From NCBI GenBank assembly GCA_947525005.1, contig CANNUY010000001.1:409143-473142 (forward strand): DNA of 64,000 bases. The letters run 5' to 3'. Origin of the DNA: an uncultured Candidatus Melainabacteria bacterium. Lineage in GTDB: Bacteria; Cyanobacteriota; Vampirovibrionia; Gastranaerophilales; Gastranaerophilaceae. The position numbers and the translations under genes are program-made. Within the stretch, counting starts at the first letter, position 1, and the number at the start of each line of letters is the position of its first letter. Below the pieces are notes generated by a model. That model had not been told where the DNA came from. It did not search any database and saw only the letters and a program-made list of their open reading frames with translations. Below are positions 44,702-53,054 of this stretch, in pieces.

Positions 44702-46336
44702 CTATGATTTGCGTATAGAAATCGTTCCGTCATTACTTACTTTTATCGGAATTCTGTCACTAGGTGATTCGGGGTGAGCTAGACCTTCCCACTCACTATA
44801 TCTAGCGTAACCTCTACCTGTACCTTTTGTGAACAAGCCTTTTTCTCCAGCGACACCATCATTAAGAACACCCAATTCGTGTCCTAATGTTTCCATAAAT
44901 CCAACACTATTTGTAGGAATTTTGCCTGCATATTTTTTGCCTGCTAGTTCAAATTCGTGAGTTGGAGTAATTACAAGTGTTCCACAATTTCCAAATCCTC
45001 CGAATTGTGGATAACCGTTTTTTAACGGACCTTGCATTAGATAAAGTAGATTAGATTTTAAATTAGGGTCTTTTATATTTTTAAAATAGTCAGTATCTGT
45101 GAAATGCTTTGCTCTTAGAGAGTTAGGTGTGACTTCAAATGTTATATTTTGAGCTTCTCGCACTCTTTCAAAAGCTTTTACAGCGCCAGGAAAAGCTTCT
45201 GAACCATCTGTTTTTATTGCACTAACTCGTCTTAAGAACATTTCGTTTAAAGGTTTACTTTTGTCCATAAATGTTCCAAAAGCACCGTGTGCCATGTCAC
45301 CTAAAATTAAAGGTGAAAATACTACATGAACTTTTTTATCAGGATTATCTTTTATAAATTTATTGAAGATTTTTACTGAGTCGCACAACATACTTGAACC
45401 AGATAAAGAACAGTCGTCAGGAATTACAACCGTTACTGAGTCTTTGCCGTTTGTAACTTTTTCAAGTTGTTTTATTAACGCACCAATATAACCTCTTTGT
45501 TTTTGTGGCTCAACGATGTTTTTGTTCATAGTTTTCATAGCTGATGCTAATTCTTCAACTGAATATTTCTTTAAAATTTCGTCAGAAGAAAGTCCTTTTA
45601 TGCTGTCTAGAATTTCTCTGACTTTATCCATAGTCATAGTATCAACTTTGTTTTCAAGACGTTCTAATTTTTTCGCAATTTGTGTTCCTTGTACCCAATC
45701 TTTATGTAGTTTACAAGGTTTTAATGCTTTGGTTGTTAGTTCATCTGTTCTTAATGTAATCAATTTTTCAGGTGAAAGTCCATTGATATCAGTGTACCAA
45801 CCAGAAATTAAACTGTTGCTTTTTTGCATTCCATTGTTTGTTTGTGGGTTGATATCAAGAATAAAGACATTTTCTTTGTTCCCATTAAGATGATTAAATT
45901 GTTCTTTTATAATTGGAGCTGCATCTCTTTTTGTTCTGATGACAATGGCCTCTTGTCTTGTAAACTCTACTAGAGCTTTTTGAAGTTCAACATCATCTGT
46001 CACACGTTTAGCTGCGTTTGTAGCTTCTTTTAAACCAACTTTAGGTCTTATGTTGTGATTTACACTTGCCTCATATTTTGCTATTTCTTTTGAAGAGTTT
46101 GTATATGTAAAATTTGAAACTGTTTCAGGGATACTAACATTGTAATTATTGTATTGTTCTAGAGTTTTTGAGTTTTCAAATAAGTCGTGTTCTAAGGTTT
46201 TTAGCTGTGGTCTTTCCAATAATGATTTGCTAGACTCAGCAACCTTTGTGACACTAGCTTCAGACGGTATTATATATCTAAGATTTTTTTCAACATTTCT
46301 AAATGTTGACATATTAATAATTTTAGAAAAATTCAT
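44702..46336 (-). CDS. unknown protein with a PRPP-loop-like motif
   Basis: A 544-residue soluble protein, not recognised as a whole. Residues ~301-316 read VTVVIPDDCSLSGSSM, which fits the type I phosphoribosyltransferase PRPP loop (hydrophobic strand, two acids, then S/T-G-S/T-S). An earlier strand NVFILDINPQTNNG and the later VHVVFSPLILGDMAHGAFG support an alpha/beta core. The C-terminal part holds GFGNCGTLVITPTHEF and ETLGHELGVLNDGV. The first ~120 residues look like a flexible, Ser/Asn-rich leader. A GGTTAATT sequence directly precedes the ATG, as at the 27629 gene. Confidence 0.5.
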   Translation of the reverse strand: MNFSKIINMSTFRNVEKNLRYIIPSEASVTKVAESSKSLLERPQLKTLEHDLFENSKTLEQYNNYNVSIPETVSNFTYTNSSKEIAKYEASVNHNIRPKVGLKEATNAAKRVTDDVELQKALVEFTRQEAIVIRTKRDAAPIIKEQFNHLNGNKENVFILDINPQTNNGMQKSNSLISGWYTDINGLSPEKLITLRTDELTTKALKPCKLHKDWVQGTQIAKKLERLENKVDTMTMDKVREILDSIKGLSSDEILKKYSVEELASAMKTMNKNIVEPQKQRGYIGALIKQLEKVTNGKDSVTVVIPDDCSLSGSSMLCDSVKIFNKFIKDNPDKKVHVVFSPLILGDMAHGAFGTFMDKSKPLNEMFLRRVSAIKTDGSEAFPGAVKAFERVREAQNITFEVTPNSLRAKHFTDTDYFKNIKDPNLKSNLLYLMQGPLKNGYPQFGGFGNCGTLVITPTHEFELAGKKYAGKIPTNSVGFMETLGHELGVLNDGVAGEKGLFTKGTGRGYARYSEWEGLAHPESPSDRIPIKVSNDGTISIRKS

Positions 46337-46555
46337 AATTAACCTACATAAACCTTATCCATTTATATAAAGTCGTTTCAAAAAGTAAATTTGCCTTTAA
46401 TGTGTATAAATATTAATCTTTGTAAACATGTTAAAACTCTTATTATGAGCATGATTCCAACTTTGTGAAGAAATGTAACAATATGCAAAAATGGGCTAAA
46501 GAATGTTGAAAAACTGTCGTAGACATGAATGGAAACGGAATAAAGGATTAAGGCT

Positions 46556-47491
46556 ATGGGTTTAGCATCATCACAAGCAAGATTATTGAATTTGACTTCA
46601 AGAATGCATCAAATTGAATACAAAGCTGCAAAACTTGAAGCTGAAAAATTACAAATGGCAAATGAATCATCACAGGTTTATGAAACTTATTTAGAAGCTC
46701 TTGAAAAGACAAAGGTTCAATATAAGGTTTTAAGCACAGATGGTTCTGTTACTTATCATGATATAAATAATTATAATGATTTTGTAAAAGCTGGTTATGC
46801 GTTAAACTATAATGGACGTGTGTTTGATGGAACAGAGTCTTATATTGATAATAATAATTTAGTTTATAAAAAGGCTGGTTCATTTACAGTTACACAAGCA
46901 CAAATTGATAAAGCAAATGATCCTGATCCAGATAATAGAGTACCTACACCATATAATATAAGTACCCCAGGTACGTATTATAGATTTTCAACAAAAGAAG
47001 GTACAAAAATTTCAACTACGGAATATCCAACTTACACTCCATACGGTGGTGGAGCAGCAGTTACATTAAGAGATAATCCAGCTACAGGTACATTTGCACA
47101 ACTATGTAATGCAGTATTTGGAGCTGATTTGAATAATCCTCCAACAAATGTTTCAGAAGTAATTACAAACTTGATAAATTCAGGTGAGGTTGCTATTGTT
47201 ACGATTAGGGAAGAAGGCGTATTCCCATTTGAAGGTGAAGAAGACTTCTATAAATATGAAACAAGCGTTTCAACAAATACTGGTTTGCAAGAAGTAGCTG
47301 ATGAAACTTTAATCAAGAAGGCTGAAGCTAAATATGAAGCAGATATGAAGAAAATCGATATGAAAGATAGAAAATATGATAGCGATTTGGCTGCTTTAGA
47401 TAATGAAAGAAATGCTATTAAACAAGAAATGGAAACCTTAAAATCTGTAGCTAAAGAAAATGTTGAAAGAACATTTAAGTTGTTCTCTTAA
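46556..47491 (+). CDS. hypothetical protein with helical ends and variable centre
   Basis: A 311-residue protein without signal peptide. The first ~60 residues form one long helix (SSQARLLNLTSRMHQIEYKA...), the middle is a Gly/Thr/Pro-rich beta-type region, and the last ~60 residues form a charged coiled coil (YEADMKKIDMKDRKYDSDLA... ending NVERTFKLFS). Two helical ends that could pack together around a variable centre recall flagellin and hook-associated proteins, but no flagellar gene is near. Function unknown. A 219-base AT-rich gap before it shows nothing else. Confidence 0.55.
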   Translation: MGLASSQARLLNLTSRMHQIEYKAAKLEAEKLQMANESSQVYETYLEALEKTKVQYKVLSTDGSVTYHDINNYNDFVKAGYALNYNGRVFDGTESYIDNNNLVYKKAGSFTVTQAQIDKANDPDPDNRVPTPYNISTPGTYYRFSTKEGTKISTTEYPTYTPYGGGAAVTLRDNPATGTFAQLCNAVFGADLNNPPTNVSEVITNLINSGEVAIVTIREEGVFPFEGEEDFYKYETSVSTNTGLQEVADETLIKKAEAKYEADMKKIDMKDRKYDSDLAALDNERNAIKQEMETLKSVAKENVERTFKLFS

Positions 47492-47527
47492 TAATTAGCT
47501 AAATTACTTGTTGTCTTACAGAATTTT

Positions 47528-47542
47528 TGCTAAAATTAGTGT
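47528..47542 (+). promoter_or_regulatory. extended -10 promoter, predicted leaderless start
   Basis: TGC, TAAAAT (47531-47536), six bases (TAGTGT), then ATG at 47543. No ribosome site is seen. Confidence 0.5.
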
Positions 47543-48202
47543 ATGCAAAAAGAAGACAGGAAAAATCGTACATCAAAATTACGAAAAATTGAGTTGATTG
47601 CTTGGTTCTCTATCCTATTAGTCTTTGTTTGTTTGATTGCAGGTTTAATAATCAGACATAACAACAGTTTTGAAACTCATGATATTTATTTTCCTGATGT
47701 GTACGGTTTAATTGTTGGTTCACCTGTTCATATTATGGGTGTCCCTGTTGGTTATGTTACTAAAACTAAAATTATAAAAGATGACACTATTTTAGTAAGA
47801 TTTAAGGTTACGGATAAATCTGTTCATTTACCTAAAAATACTTTAGCTACTGTTGAAATGTACGGACTCGGTGGTTCAAAATCTTTAGAACTTTATCCAC
47901 CTGATTCAAACAAAATTATAAATCAAGAACTTTTGGTTAGTGGAAATGATTATTTTTTAGTTGAACGTCCAAAGCGTTTGAGAGATTGTTGGTCGTTGTT
48001 ATATCAAATGTATAAAACTCTTATGAATATTGTTTATGCAGTTTCAAATTTCGGTGCAGAGATAAATGAAATTAACATCTCTCCGGAAGCAAACAATTTT
48101 AATGACTCTGTGCAATTTTTGAATTATTCAAATAATTGGATAGACAATTCGTCAAAGAATATGGAGAATTTTAGACAAGTATTAGAACATTTTGAAAAAT
48201 AA
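47543..48202 (+). CDS. MCE/MlaD-domain protein
   Basis: A 219-residue protein with one N-terminal membrane span (about 16-38) and a periplasmic MCE domain (about 42-120: HDIYFPDVYGLIVGSPVHIM, GVPVGYVTKTKI, VRFKVTDKSVHLPKNT, MYGLGGSKSLELYPP). MlaD-type proteins form hexameric rings that pass phospholipids between membranes with an MlaE/MlaF ABC unit, which is not in the window. The C-terminal ~80 residues are helical. It is followed by upp 16 bases later. Confidence 0.85.
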   Translation: MQKEDRKNRTSKLRKIELIAWFSILLVFVCLIAGLIIRHNNSFETHDIYFPDVYGLIVGSPVHIMGVPVGYVTKTKIIKDDTILVRFKVTDKSVHLPKNTLATVEMYGLGGSKSLELYPPDSNKIINQELLVSGNDYFLVERPKRLRDCWSLLYQMYKTLMNIVYAVSNFGAEINEINISPEANNFNDSVQFLNYSNNWIDNSSKNMENFRQVLEHFEK

Positions 48203-48218
48203 AGGAAGAAGATAGACT

Positions 48219-48881
48219 ATGAACAAAGAAAAAGTAAAAATTATTGATAATCCTGTAATCTGTCAGAGCTTATGTACAATGAGAGATAGAACTACGGATA
48301 GTCAAGGAGTAAGGATTGCTGCAAGAAAAATTACTAGAGTATTGTTATATGAAGCATCAAAAAACTTACCTTTAGTTGATAGAGAGATTGAAACGCCTGT
48401 AACAAAATGTGTTTCAAAAGATATCGATTCAGATATAACAATTATTATTTCTCCTATCTTACGTGCAGGTTTGATTTTTACTGATGAAGCGATTGATATT
48501 CTTCCTGATGCTTGTATTCGACATATTGGTATGTATAGAGATGAAAAAACTTTGAAACCTGTTTGGTACTATAACAAAGTTCCTATGGCAACTCCAAATC
48601 CTGAAAAGTTTTATGTTTATATAACAGACCCAATGCTTGCTACAGGTAATTCAATGTTAGAAGCAATAAGACTTTATGCAGATAAAAATATACCTATTAA
48701 GAATATTAAGTGTATAAATATTATTGCTGCACCTCAAGGTATTGAGCTTATCCAAAAAGAGTTCCCTGAAATAGAAATAATAACTGCTTCAGTTGATGAT
48801 GGTTTGAATGAACACGGTTATATTATTCCAGGCATGGGTGATGCTGGTGATAGAATTTTTAATACAGTAGTGGAAAAATAA
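48219..48881 (+). CDS. upp: uracil phosphoribosyltransferase
   Basis: A 220-residue enzyme of standard length making UMP from uracil and PRPP. Motifs: ISPILRAGLIFTDEA, the PRPP loop YITDPMLATGNSMLEAI, and the uracil-binding end GYIIPGMGDAGDRIFNT. Together with deoB downstream it serves nucleobase and nucleoside salvage. Confidence 0.95.
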   Translation: MNKEKVKIIDNPVICQSLCTMRDRTTDSQGVRIAARKITRVLLYEASKNLPLVDREIETPVTKCVSKDIDSDITIIISPILRAGLIFTDEAIDILPDACIRHIGMYRDEKTLKPVWYYNKVPMATPNPEKFYVYITDPMLATGNSMLEAIRLYADKNIPIKNIKCINIIAAPQGIELIQKEFPEIEIITASVDDGLNEHGYIIPGMGDAGDRIFNTVVEK

Positions 48882-48968
48882 ACAAATTTTTGGTAAAGTT
48901 TATGTACTAAAGTTTATTATATTTAAGTTAGACAGTTTCTGTATAACGTAGTGGAAAGAAGGTAATAT

Positions 48969-50147
48969 ATGAAAAGAGCAATTATTGTAGTTATTGATTC
49001 AATGGGTATTGGTGCTATGCCTGATTATGCAGAATTCAATGACGTAAAAGAATGCAATACCCTAAAGAATGTTTGTGCTTTTAATAAAGGTTTAAAAGCT
49101 CCTAATATGGCAAAACTTGGGCTTGGCAAAATTCAGGATTTTGAAGGTATAGAAAATGTTGCTAATCCTATTGGTCAATATGGAACAATGCAAGAAAAAT
49201 CAAAGGGTAAAGATACAACAACAGGTCACTGGGAAATTGCAGGACTTGTTTCAGAAAAACCTTTTTCTACTTTCCCAAATGGATTTCCAAAAGAACTTAT
49301 TGATAAATTTATTGAAGAAACAAAATGTGGTGGTATTTTAGCAAACAAACCAGCTAGTGGTACTGCTATTATTGAAGAACTTAATGACGAACATCATAGA
49401 ACTAAGTTCCCTATTATTTATACAAGTGCTGACAGTGTGTATCAAATTGCAGTTGATACAGATTTGATACCTTTAGAAACACTATATGATTGGTGTGTAA
49501 TTGCAAGACGTCTTTTAGATGAGGGTAATTATCACGTATCAAGAGTAATCGCTCGTCCTTATAAGATTATTGACGGTAAACCTACAAGAATTGGTAAAGA
49601 TAGACGTGATTATTCGGTTGAGCCAACTGGTGAAACAATGTTAGATAGAGTAAAAGCTTCAGGTGGTGAAGTTGTTGGTATTGGTAAGATTGAAGATATC
49701 TTTTCAAAAGCTGGTATTACACACGCTATCCATACAGGTTCTAATAAAGAAGGTCTTGATTTGACACTTAAAGCTATTAAAGGTGAACTTGATTTAGATT
49801 CTATTAGATATGCTTCTGTTGATAAATTTAATCCAAACAAGTCTATTATTTTCACAAACCTTGTAGATACAGATATGTTATATGGTCATAGAAACAATGC
49901 AGAAGGTTATGGTAAAGCCATTGAAGAAATTGATGAATATGTAGCAAAATTCATTGATGAGATGAATGATGACGATTTGTTGGTAATCACTGCTGACCAT
50001 GGTTGCGACCCAACAGTTAAAGGAACTGACCATACAAGAGAATATGTTCCTGTACTTTATTATCATAAAGGCATTGAACCAAAAGATCTTGGTTTGATAT
50101 ATGGTTTTGATAATATCGCTGATGTTGTTACAAAGTGGATATTTTAG
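48969..50147 (+). CDS. deoB: phosphopentomutase
   Basis: A 392-residue alkaline-phosphatase-fold enzyme that moves phosphate between C1 and C5 of ribose or deoxyribose. Metal sites are visible: VVIDSMGIGAMPDYAEF at the start, GKDTTTGHWE with the catalytic Thr, NLVDTDMLYGHRNNAEGY, and ITADHGCDPTVKGTDHTRE near the end. AAGAAGG precedes the ATG. It links nucleoside breakdown (with upp upstream) to the pentose phosphates. Confidence 0.97.
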   Translation: MKRAIIVVIDSMGIGAMPDYAEFNDVKECNTLKNVCAFNKGLKAPNMAKLGLGKIQDFEGIENVANPIGQYGTMQEKSKGKDTTTGHWEIAGLVSEKPFSTFPNGFPKELIDKFIEETKCGGILANKPASGTAIIEELNDEHHRTKFPIIYTSADSVYQIAVDTDLIPLETLYDWCVIARRLLDEGNYHVSRVIARPYKIIDGKPTRIGKDRRDYSVEPTGETMLDRVKASGGEVVGIGKIEDIFSKAGITHAIHTGSNKEGLDLTLKAIKGELDLDSIRYASVDKFNPNKSIIFTNLVDTDMLYGHRNNAEGYGKAIEEIDEYVAKFIDEMNDDDLLVITADHGCDPTVKGTDHTREYVPVLYYHKGIEPKDLGLIYGFDNIADVVTKWIF

Positions 50148-50171
50148 AAATTTTGTTATATACTAAACATG

Positions 50172-50190
50172 CAATTACCGTTGGTAATTG
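50172..50190 (+). other. hairpin between deoB and ferredoxin gene
   Basis: CAATTACC, GTT, GGTAATTG: a perfect eight-pair stem. No T run follows, so it may act as a processing or stability element in the intergenic RNA. Confidence 0.45.
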
Positions 50191-50214
50191 ATGGAAATAA
50201 TAAGGAGAAATAAA

Positions 50215-50391
50215 ATGAAAGTTAAAGTTGAAGATTCTTGTATAGCATGTGGTGCATGTGAATCAATTTGTGATGCTGTATTTTCAGTAGAAGACAAGGC
50301 TGTAGTTAACGAATCTGCTGTTGGTGAAAACGAAGATTGCGTTAAAGAAGCTGCTGATTCTTGCCCAGTTCAAGCTATCGTAGTTGAATAA
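50215..50391 (+). CDS. single-cluster [4Fe-4S] ferredoxin
   Basis: A 58-residue ferredoxin. Cys 9, 12, 15 and 50 are the expected ligands (CIACGAC ... SCPVQAI). Cys 19 and Cys 42 are placed like the disulfide pair of Thermotoga-type monocluster ferredoxins. It is acidic, as expected for an electron carrier in an anaerobe. The ATG at 50215 has AAGGAG upstream and is preferred to the in-frame start at 50188. Confidence 0.93.
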   Translation: MKVKVEDSCIACGACESICDAVFSVEDKAVVNESAVGENEDCVKEAADSCPVQAIVVE

Positions 50392-50411
50392 TTTTGTACC
50401 ATATAGGTAAT

Positions 50412-50444
50412 AAAAAAGACGAGATTTTTATCTCGTCTTTTTTA
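50412..50444 (+). terminator. intrinsic terminator after ferredoxin gene
   Basis: AAAAAAGACGAGAT, TTTT, ATCTCGTCTTTTTT: a long perfect stem with a T run on the plus strand. Confidence 0.92.
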
Positions 50445-50447
50445 GTT

Positions 50448-50530
50448 AATTTGTCATTACGAGCGCAAAGCAAAGTGGCAATCCAGAAAAAGCCTTTCTA
50501 TGTACGCAGAACCGTTGGTTTATGGATTTT
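50448..50530. repeat. dispersed intergenic repeat (inverted copy)
   Basis: Holds TGTCATTACGAGCGCAAAGC, GGCAATCCAGAAAAAG and an inverted copy of the unit (GTACGCAGAACCGTTGGTTT ATGGATT). The TTGGTTTATGGATTTTATTA end recurs before the gene at 52209. Confidence 0.7.
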
Positions 50531-50551
50531 ATTAAGATGAGGAATCGATAA

Positions 50552-50992
50552 TTAAAATTTAATTAGATATTTTATTCTACCAACATCATCATATTGAATA
50601 TAATAATCCCCTATTCGATATAATTCGTCACCACTTGGATTATAGCTATAATGTGCACGCATATATAACCAATTTTTACCAGTGATTGAACTTATAGTTT
50701 TACCATACTTATAATGTATTTTCTTATCACCAACTTGTTTTATTCTATCTCTTGAGTCATATTTTACTGGCATATCACCAATAGTTTCTATTTTACCAAC
50801 AGAATTATATTTAACAATATTATCACCAATTTTTACCAATTTCCCATTATCATATTCAAATTTTATTGTATTAAAATTAAATTTATATTTTTGAGCTTTT
50901 GCATCCCAAATAAGATTTGGTGAATTAGGATCGTATGCAAATACTGGAAGTGATATTGATAGCAAGATTAATAATACAAGTATTTTTTTCAT
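50552..50992 (-). CDS. secreted IGD-repeat protein (copy 1)
   Basis: A 146-residue exported protein: signal peptide MKKILVLLILLSISLPVFA, then degenerate ~16-residue units of the form IGD-x-x-V-K-Y-x-S-x-x-(R/K)-I (IGDNIVKYNSVGKIET, IGDMPVKYDSRDRIKQ, VGDKKIHYKYGK..., and IGDYYIQYDDVGRIKYLIKF at the end). The alternation suggests a row of beta hairpins, somewhat like YD-type repeats. The first ~65 residues are the same as in the 52209 gene. Function unknown; likely periplasmic or surface. Confidence 0.7.
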   Translation of the reverse strand: MKKILVLLILLSISLPVFAYDPNSPNLIWDAKAQKYKFNFNTIKFEYDNGKLVKIGDNIVKYNSVGKIETIGDMPVKYDSRDRIKQVGDKKIHYKYGKTISSITGKNWLYMRAHYSYNPSGDELYRIGDYYIQYDDVGRIKYLIKF

Positions 50993-51020
50993 ATTAAACT
51001 CCTTTTAATTATCTTATATC

Positions 51021-51051
51021 ATTGTAACGAATATTTTATGTAAAAGGTTCA
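51021..51051 (-). promoter_or_regulatory. ECF-sigma-like promoter element of copy 1
   Basis: On the minus strand: TGAACC, exactly 16 bases, CGTTACAAT. The same element precedes four other genes of this group. It sits between the divergent genes at 50992 and 51088. Confidence 0.55.
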
Positions 51052-51087
51052 AACATAAGGAGTAAAATTTACAAATATTAAGAAACT

Positions 51088-51351
51088 ATGAAAGGATTAG
51101 AAATACCAATAAGAGTAATTGGTTTAAGTAATCAAGGAATCCCTGTATTTAATTTTTTGGCTTGTGTTGATCAATTCAAATGGGGATTAGATAGACAAGA
51201 TAATATAAACTATTCAATTGAATTAGGAGAAGCTCCTGAAAGAATTAGAGATACAGTAAGAAGATATACTGAAATTGCAGATACCTTATCTAATGAACAA
51301 AGCAGAGCAGATTTACTAGAACGTTTAGGATTAGCCATTCGTAATTTATAA
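51088..51351 (+). CDS. small hypothetical protein (copy 1)
   Basis: An 87-residue soluble protein (MKGLEIPIRVIGLSNQGIPV..., then helical DTVRRYTEIADTLSNEQ and DLLERLGLAIRNL). It is divergent from the secreted repeat protein at 50552 and has a paralogue at 52757 in the same arrangement. An in-frame TAA lies six bases before the ATG, so this start is fixed. No ribosome site lies at normal distance; an AAGGAG is about 26 bases upstream. Function unknown. Confidence 0.6.
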   Translation: MKGLEIPIRVIGLSNQGIPVFNFLACVDQFKWGLDRQDNINYSIELGEAPERIRDTVRRYTEIADTLSNEQSRADLLERLGLAIRNL

Positions 51352-51360
51352 ATAATTTAA

Positions 51361-52059
51361 TTAATATCTGACTTGCATATCACCTATTTGACAGATTTTA
51401 TCTCCATTATATCTGACTTGCATATCTCCTATTTGGCAGATTTTATCTCCATTATATCTAACTTGCATATCACCTATTTGACAGATTTTATCTCCATTAT
51501 ATCTGACTTGCATATCTCCTATTTGGCAGATTTTATCTCCATTATATCTGACTTGCATATCACCTATTTGACAGATTTTATCTCCATTATATCTGAGCAT
51601 ATTATTACCAATTTGATTATATTTGTTATTAATGAAAGTGCTTGAATTATCAGAACTTCCATTATTCGTTGAGGCAATATTAGGTTTTTCAATAGGTTCA
51701 GGTCTTGTTGAAGCTATTAATTTATTATTTTTATATGTCAACGTACCTACACTAATTCCATAAATATTATAATATTCGTATGTAATGCTACCATCAGGTT
51801 TTATTATTTTAATTTGTTTAATTACACCATTTGAATAACAACTATGATCTGCATTTTTCATTCTATGAATACTATATAGTTCATTTTCGGTGTTCTTTAA
51901 TGCATTTTTTAACTCAGTATATGTTAAAGGTTTATTATCTTTCACAAAATCGTTAAGGATAATTTGTTTATTTTTTAATAATTCTTGTTGAGTTGATGCA
52001 TAAGAATAATTAGAAGTTATACAAACTAAACATAATATAAATAGAAGTAATTTTTTCAT
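51361..52059 (-). CDS. secreted IGD-repeat protein with five near-perfect units
   Basis: A 232-residue exported protein: signal peptide (to about SYA), a helical part (~20-75), a small beta part (IKIIKPDGSITYEYYNIYGI), a Ser/Asn linker, then one degenerate unit (IGNNMLRYNGDK) and five units IGDMQVRYNGDKICQ up to the stop right after the last RY. It lies inside the duplicated copy 1 / copy 2 region and convergent to the small gene at 51088. Function unknown; the repeats are the same 15-residue type as at 53055. Confidence 0.7.
   Translation of the reverse strand: MKKLLLFILCLVCITSNYSYASTQQELLKNKQIILNDFVKDNKPLTYTELKNALKNTENELYSIHRMKNADHSCYSNGVIKQIKIIKPDGSITYEYYNIYGISVGTLTYKNNKLIASTRPEPIEKPNIASTNNGSSDNSSTFINNKYNQIGNNMLRYNGDKICQIGDMQVRYNGDKICQIGDMQVRYNGDKICQIGDMQVRYNGDKICQIGDMQVRYNGDKICQIGDMQVRY
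51370..51594 (-). repeat. 45-base tandem repeat array inside coding sequence
   Basis: Five direct units of 45 bases. Units alternate in two silent variants (cacctatttgac / ctcctatttggc), so the true duplicated block is 90 bases. There are no spacers. Confidence 0.9.
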
Positions 52060-52088
52060 TAGTAATCCTTTCGTTATTGTTACCCAAC

Positions 52089-52119
52089 ATTATAACGAAT
52101 TTATTAGAAGAATTGTTCA
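52089..52119 (-). promoter_or_regulatory. ECF-sigma-like promoter element of the 51361 gene
   Basis: On the minus strand: TGAACA, 16 bases, CGTTATAAT, with TTTGTAAATATAT further upstream as in the other copies. Confidence 0.5.
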
Positions 52120-52149
52120 TTTATAAAAAATATATTTACAAAGGGTAAT

Positions 52150-52200
52150 AAAGTTTTTGTTTGCAGAACGGTTGGTTTATGGATTTTATTAAGATGAGGA
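52150..52200. repeat. dispersed repeat fragment
   Basis: Has TTTGCAGAACGGTTGGTTTA followed by TGGATTTTATTAAGATGAGG. The second part is the same as at 50519-50543, so the duplication of the gene pair reaches into the repeat. Confidence 0.65.
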
Positions 52201-52208
52201 ATAAATAA

Positions 52209-52661
52209 TTAAAATTTAACCAGATATTTTATTCTGCCAGCACTATCATACTCTACTTTATAATTTCCAATACGGTATAAAATAGGATATAATCCATCAT
52301 TACCAGAAGCATAAGCATACTCTACACTCTTATATGACCATTTATCAAGAATAAAGCCAATGCGACCATTTGAAAGATAATATATTCTTTTATTACCTAC
52401 TTGTTTTATTCTACCTTTTGAATCATATTTTACTGGCATATCTCCGATAAATTCTATTCTGTTAACAGAGTTATAATATTTAACAATATTATCACCAATT
52501 TTTACTAATTTACCATTATCATATTCAAATTTTATTGTATTAAAATTAAATTTATATTTTTGAGCTTTTGCATCCCAAATAAGATTTGGTGAATTAGGAT
52601 CGTATGCAAATACTGGAAGTGATATTGATAGCAAGATTAATAATACAAGTATTTTTTTCAT
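52209..52661 (-). CDS. secreted IGD-repeat protein (copy 2)
   Basis: A 150-residue paralogue of the 50552 product. The signal peptide and the next ~45 residues are unchanged; the C-terminal half has diverged (VGNKRIYYLSNGRIGF, IGNYKVEYDSAGRIKYLVKF) while keeping the unit frame. One residue is inserted in the first unit (VKYYNSVNRIEF). The pattern of a fixed start and a changing end suggests either recent gene conversion at the start or selection for variation in the repeats. Confidence 0.7.
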   Translation of the reverse strand: MKKILVLLILLSISLPVFAYDPNSPNLIWDAKAQKYKFNFNTIKFEYDNGKLVKIGDNIVKYYNSVNRIEFIGDMPVKYDSKGRIKQVGNKRIYYLSNGRIGFILDKWSYKSVEYAYASGNDGLYPILYRIGNYKVEYDSAGRIKYLVKF

Positions 52662-52689
52662 ATTAAACTCCTTTTAATTATCTTATATC

Positions 52690-52720
52690 ATTGTAACGAA
52701 TATTTTATGTAAAAGGTTCA
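52690..52720 (-). promoter_or_regulatory. ECF-sigma-like promoter element of copy 2
   Basis: On the minus strand: TGAACC, 16 bases, CGTTACAAT, the same as at 51021-51051 and part of the duplicated block. Confidence 0.55.
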
Positions 52721-52756
52721 AATATAAGGAGTAAAATTTACAAATATTTAGAAACT

Positions 52757-53029
52757 ATGAGAAGATTAGAAATGCCAATAAGAGTAATTGGTTTAAGCAA
52801 CCAAGATATTCCTATATTTAACTTCCTAGCATCAATTGACGAATTTACATGGGGAATGGATAAATCGGATAACATTGATTACAGTATAAAATTAACTGAA
52901 TTCCCAGAAAAATTCTGGACGTTCTTGGGTAGAGATAGAGATGCTGCTGAAAATATATGGAATGACCTTACAAAAACTACAATCAAAAGTAAATTACAAC
53001 GAGTTGGTTTATTAATTAAAGATTTGTAA
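52757..53029 (+). CDS. small hypothetical protein (copy 2)
   Basis: A 90-residue paralogue of the 51088 product. The first ~25 residues are close (RLEMPIRVIGLSNQDIPIFN), the middle keeps the FxWGxDxxDNIxYSIxL pattern, and the rest has diverged. It is divergent from the secreted protein at 52209 as in copy 1. No signal peptide. The conserved pairing suggests that the two products work together or control each other. Confidence 0.6.
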   Translation: MRRLEMPIRVIGLSNQDIPIFNFLASIDEFTWGMDKSDNIDYSIKLTEFPEKFWTFLGRDRDAAENIWNDLTKTTIKSKLQRVGLLIKDL

Positions 53030-53054
53030 GAAATTATTTTATTTTTTGAAATTA

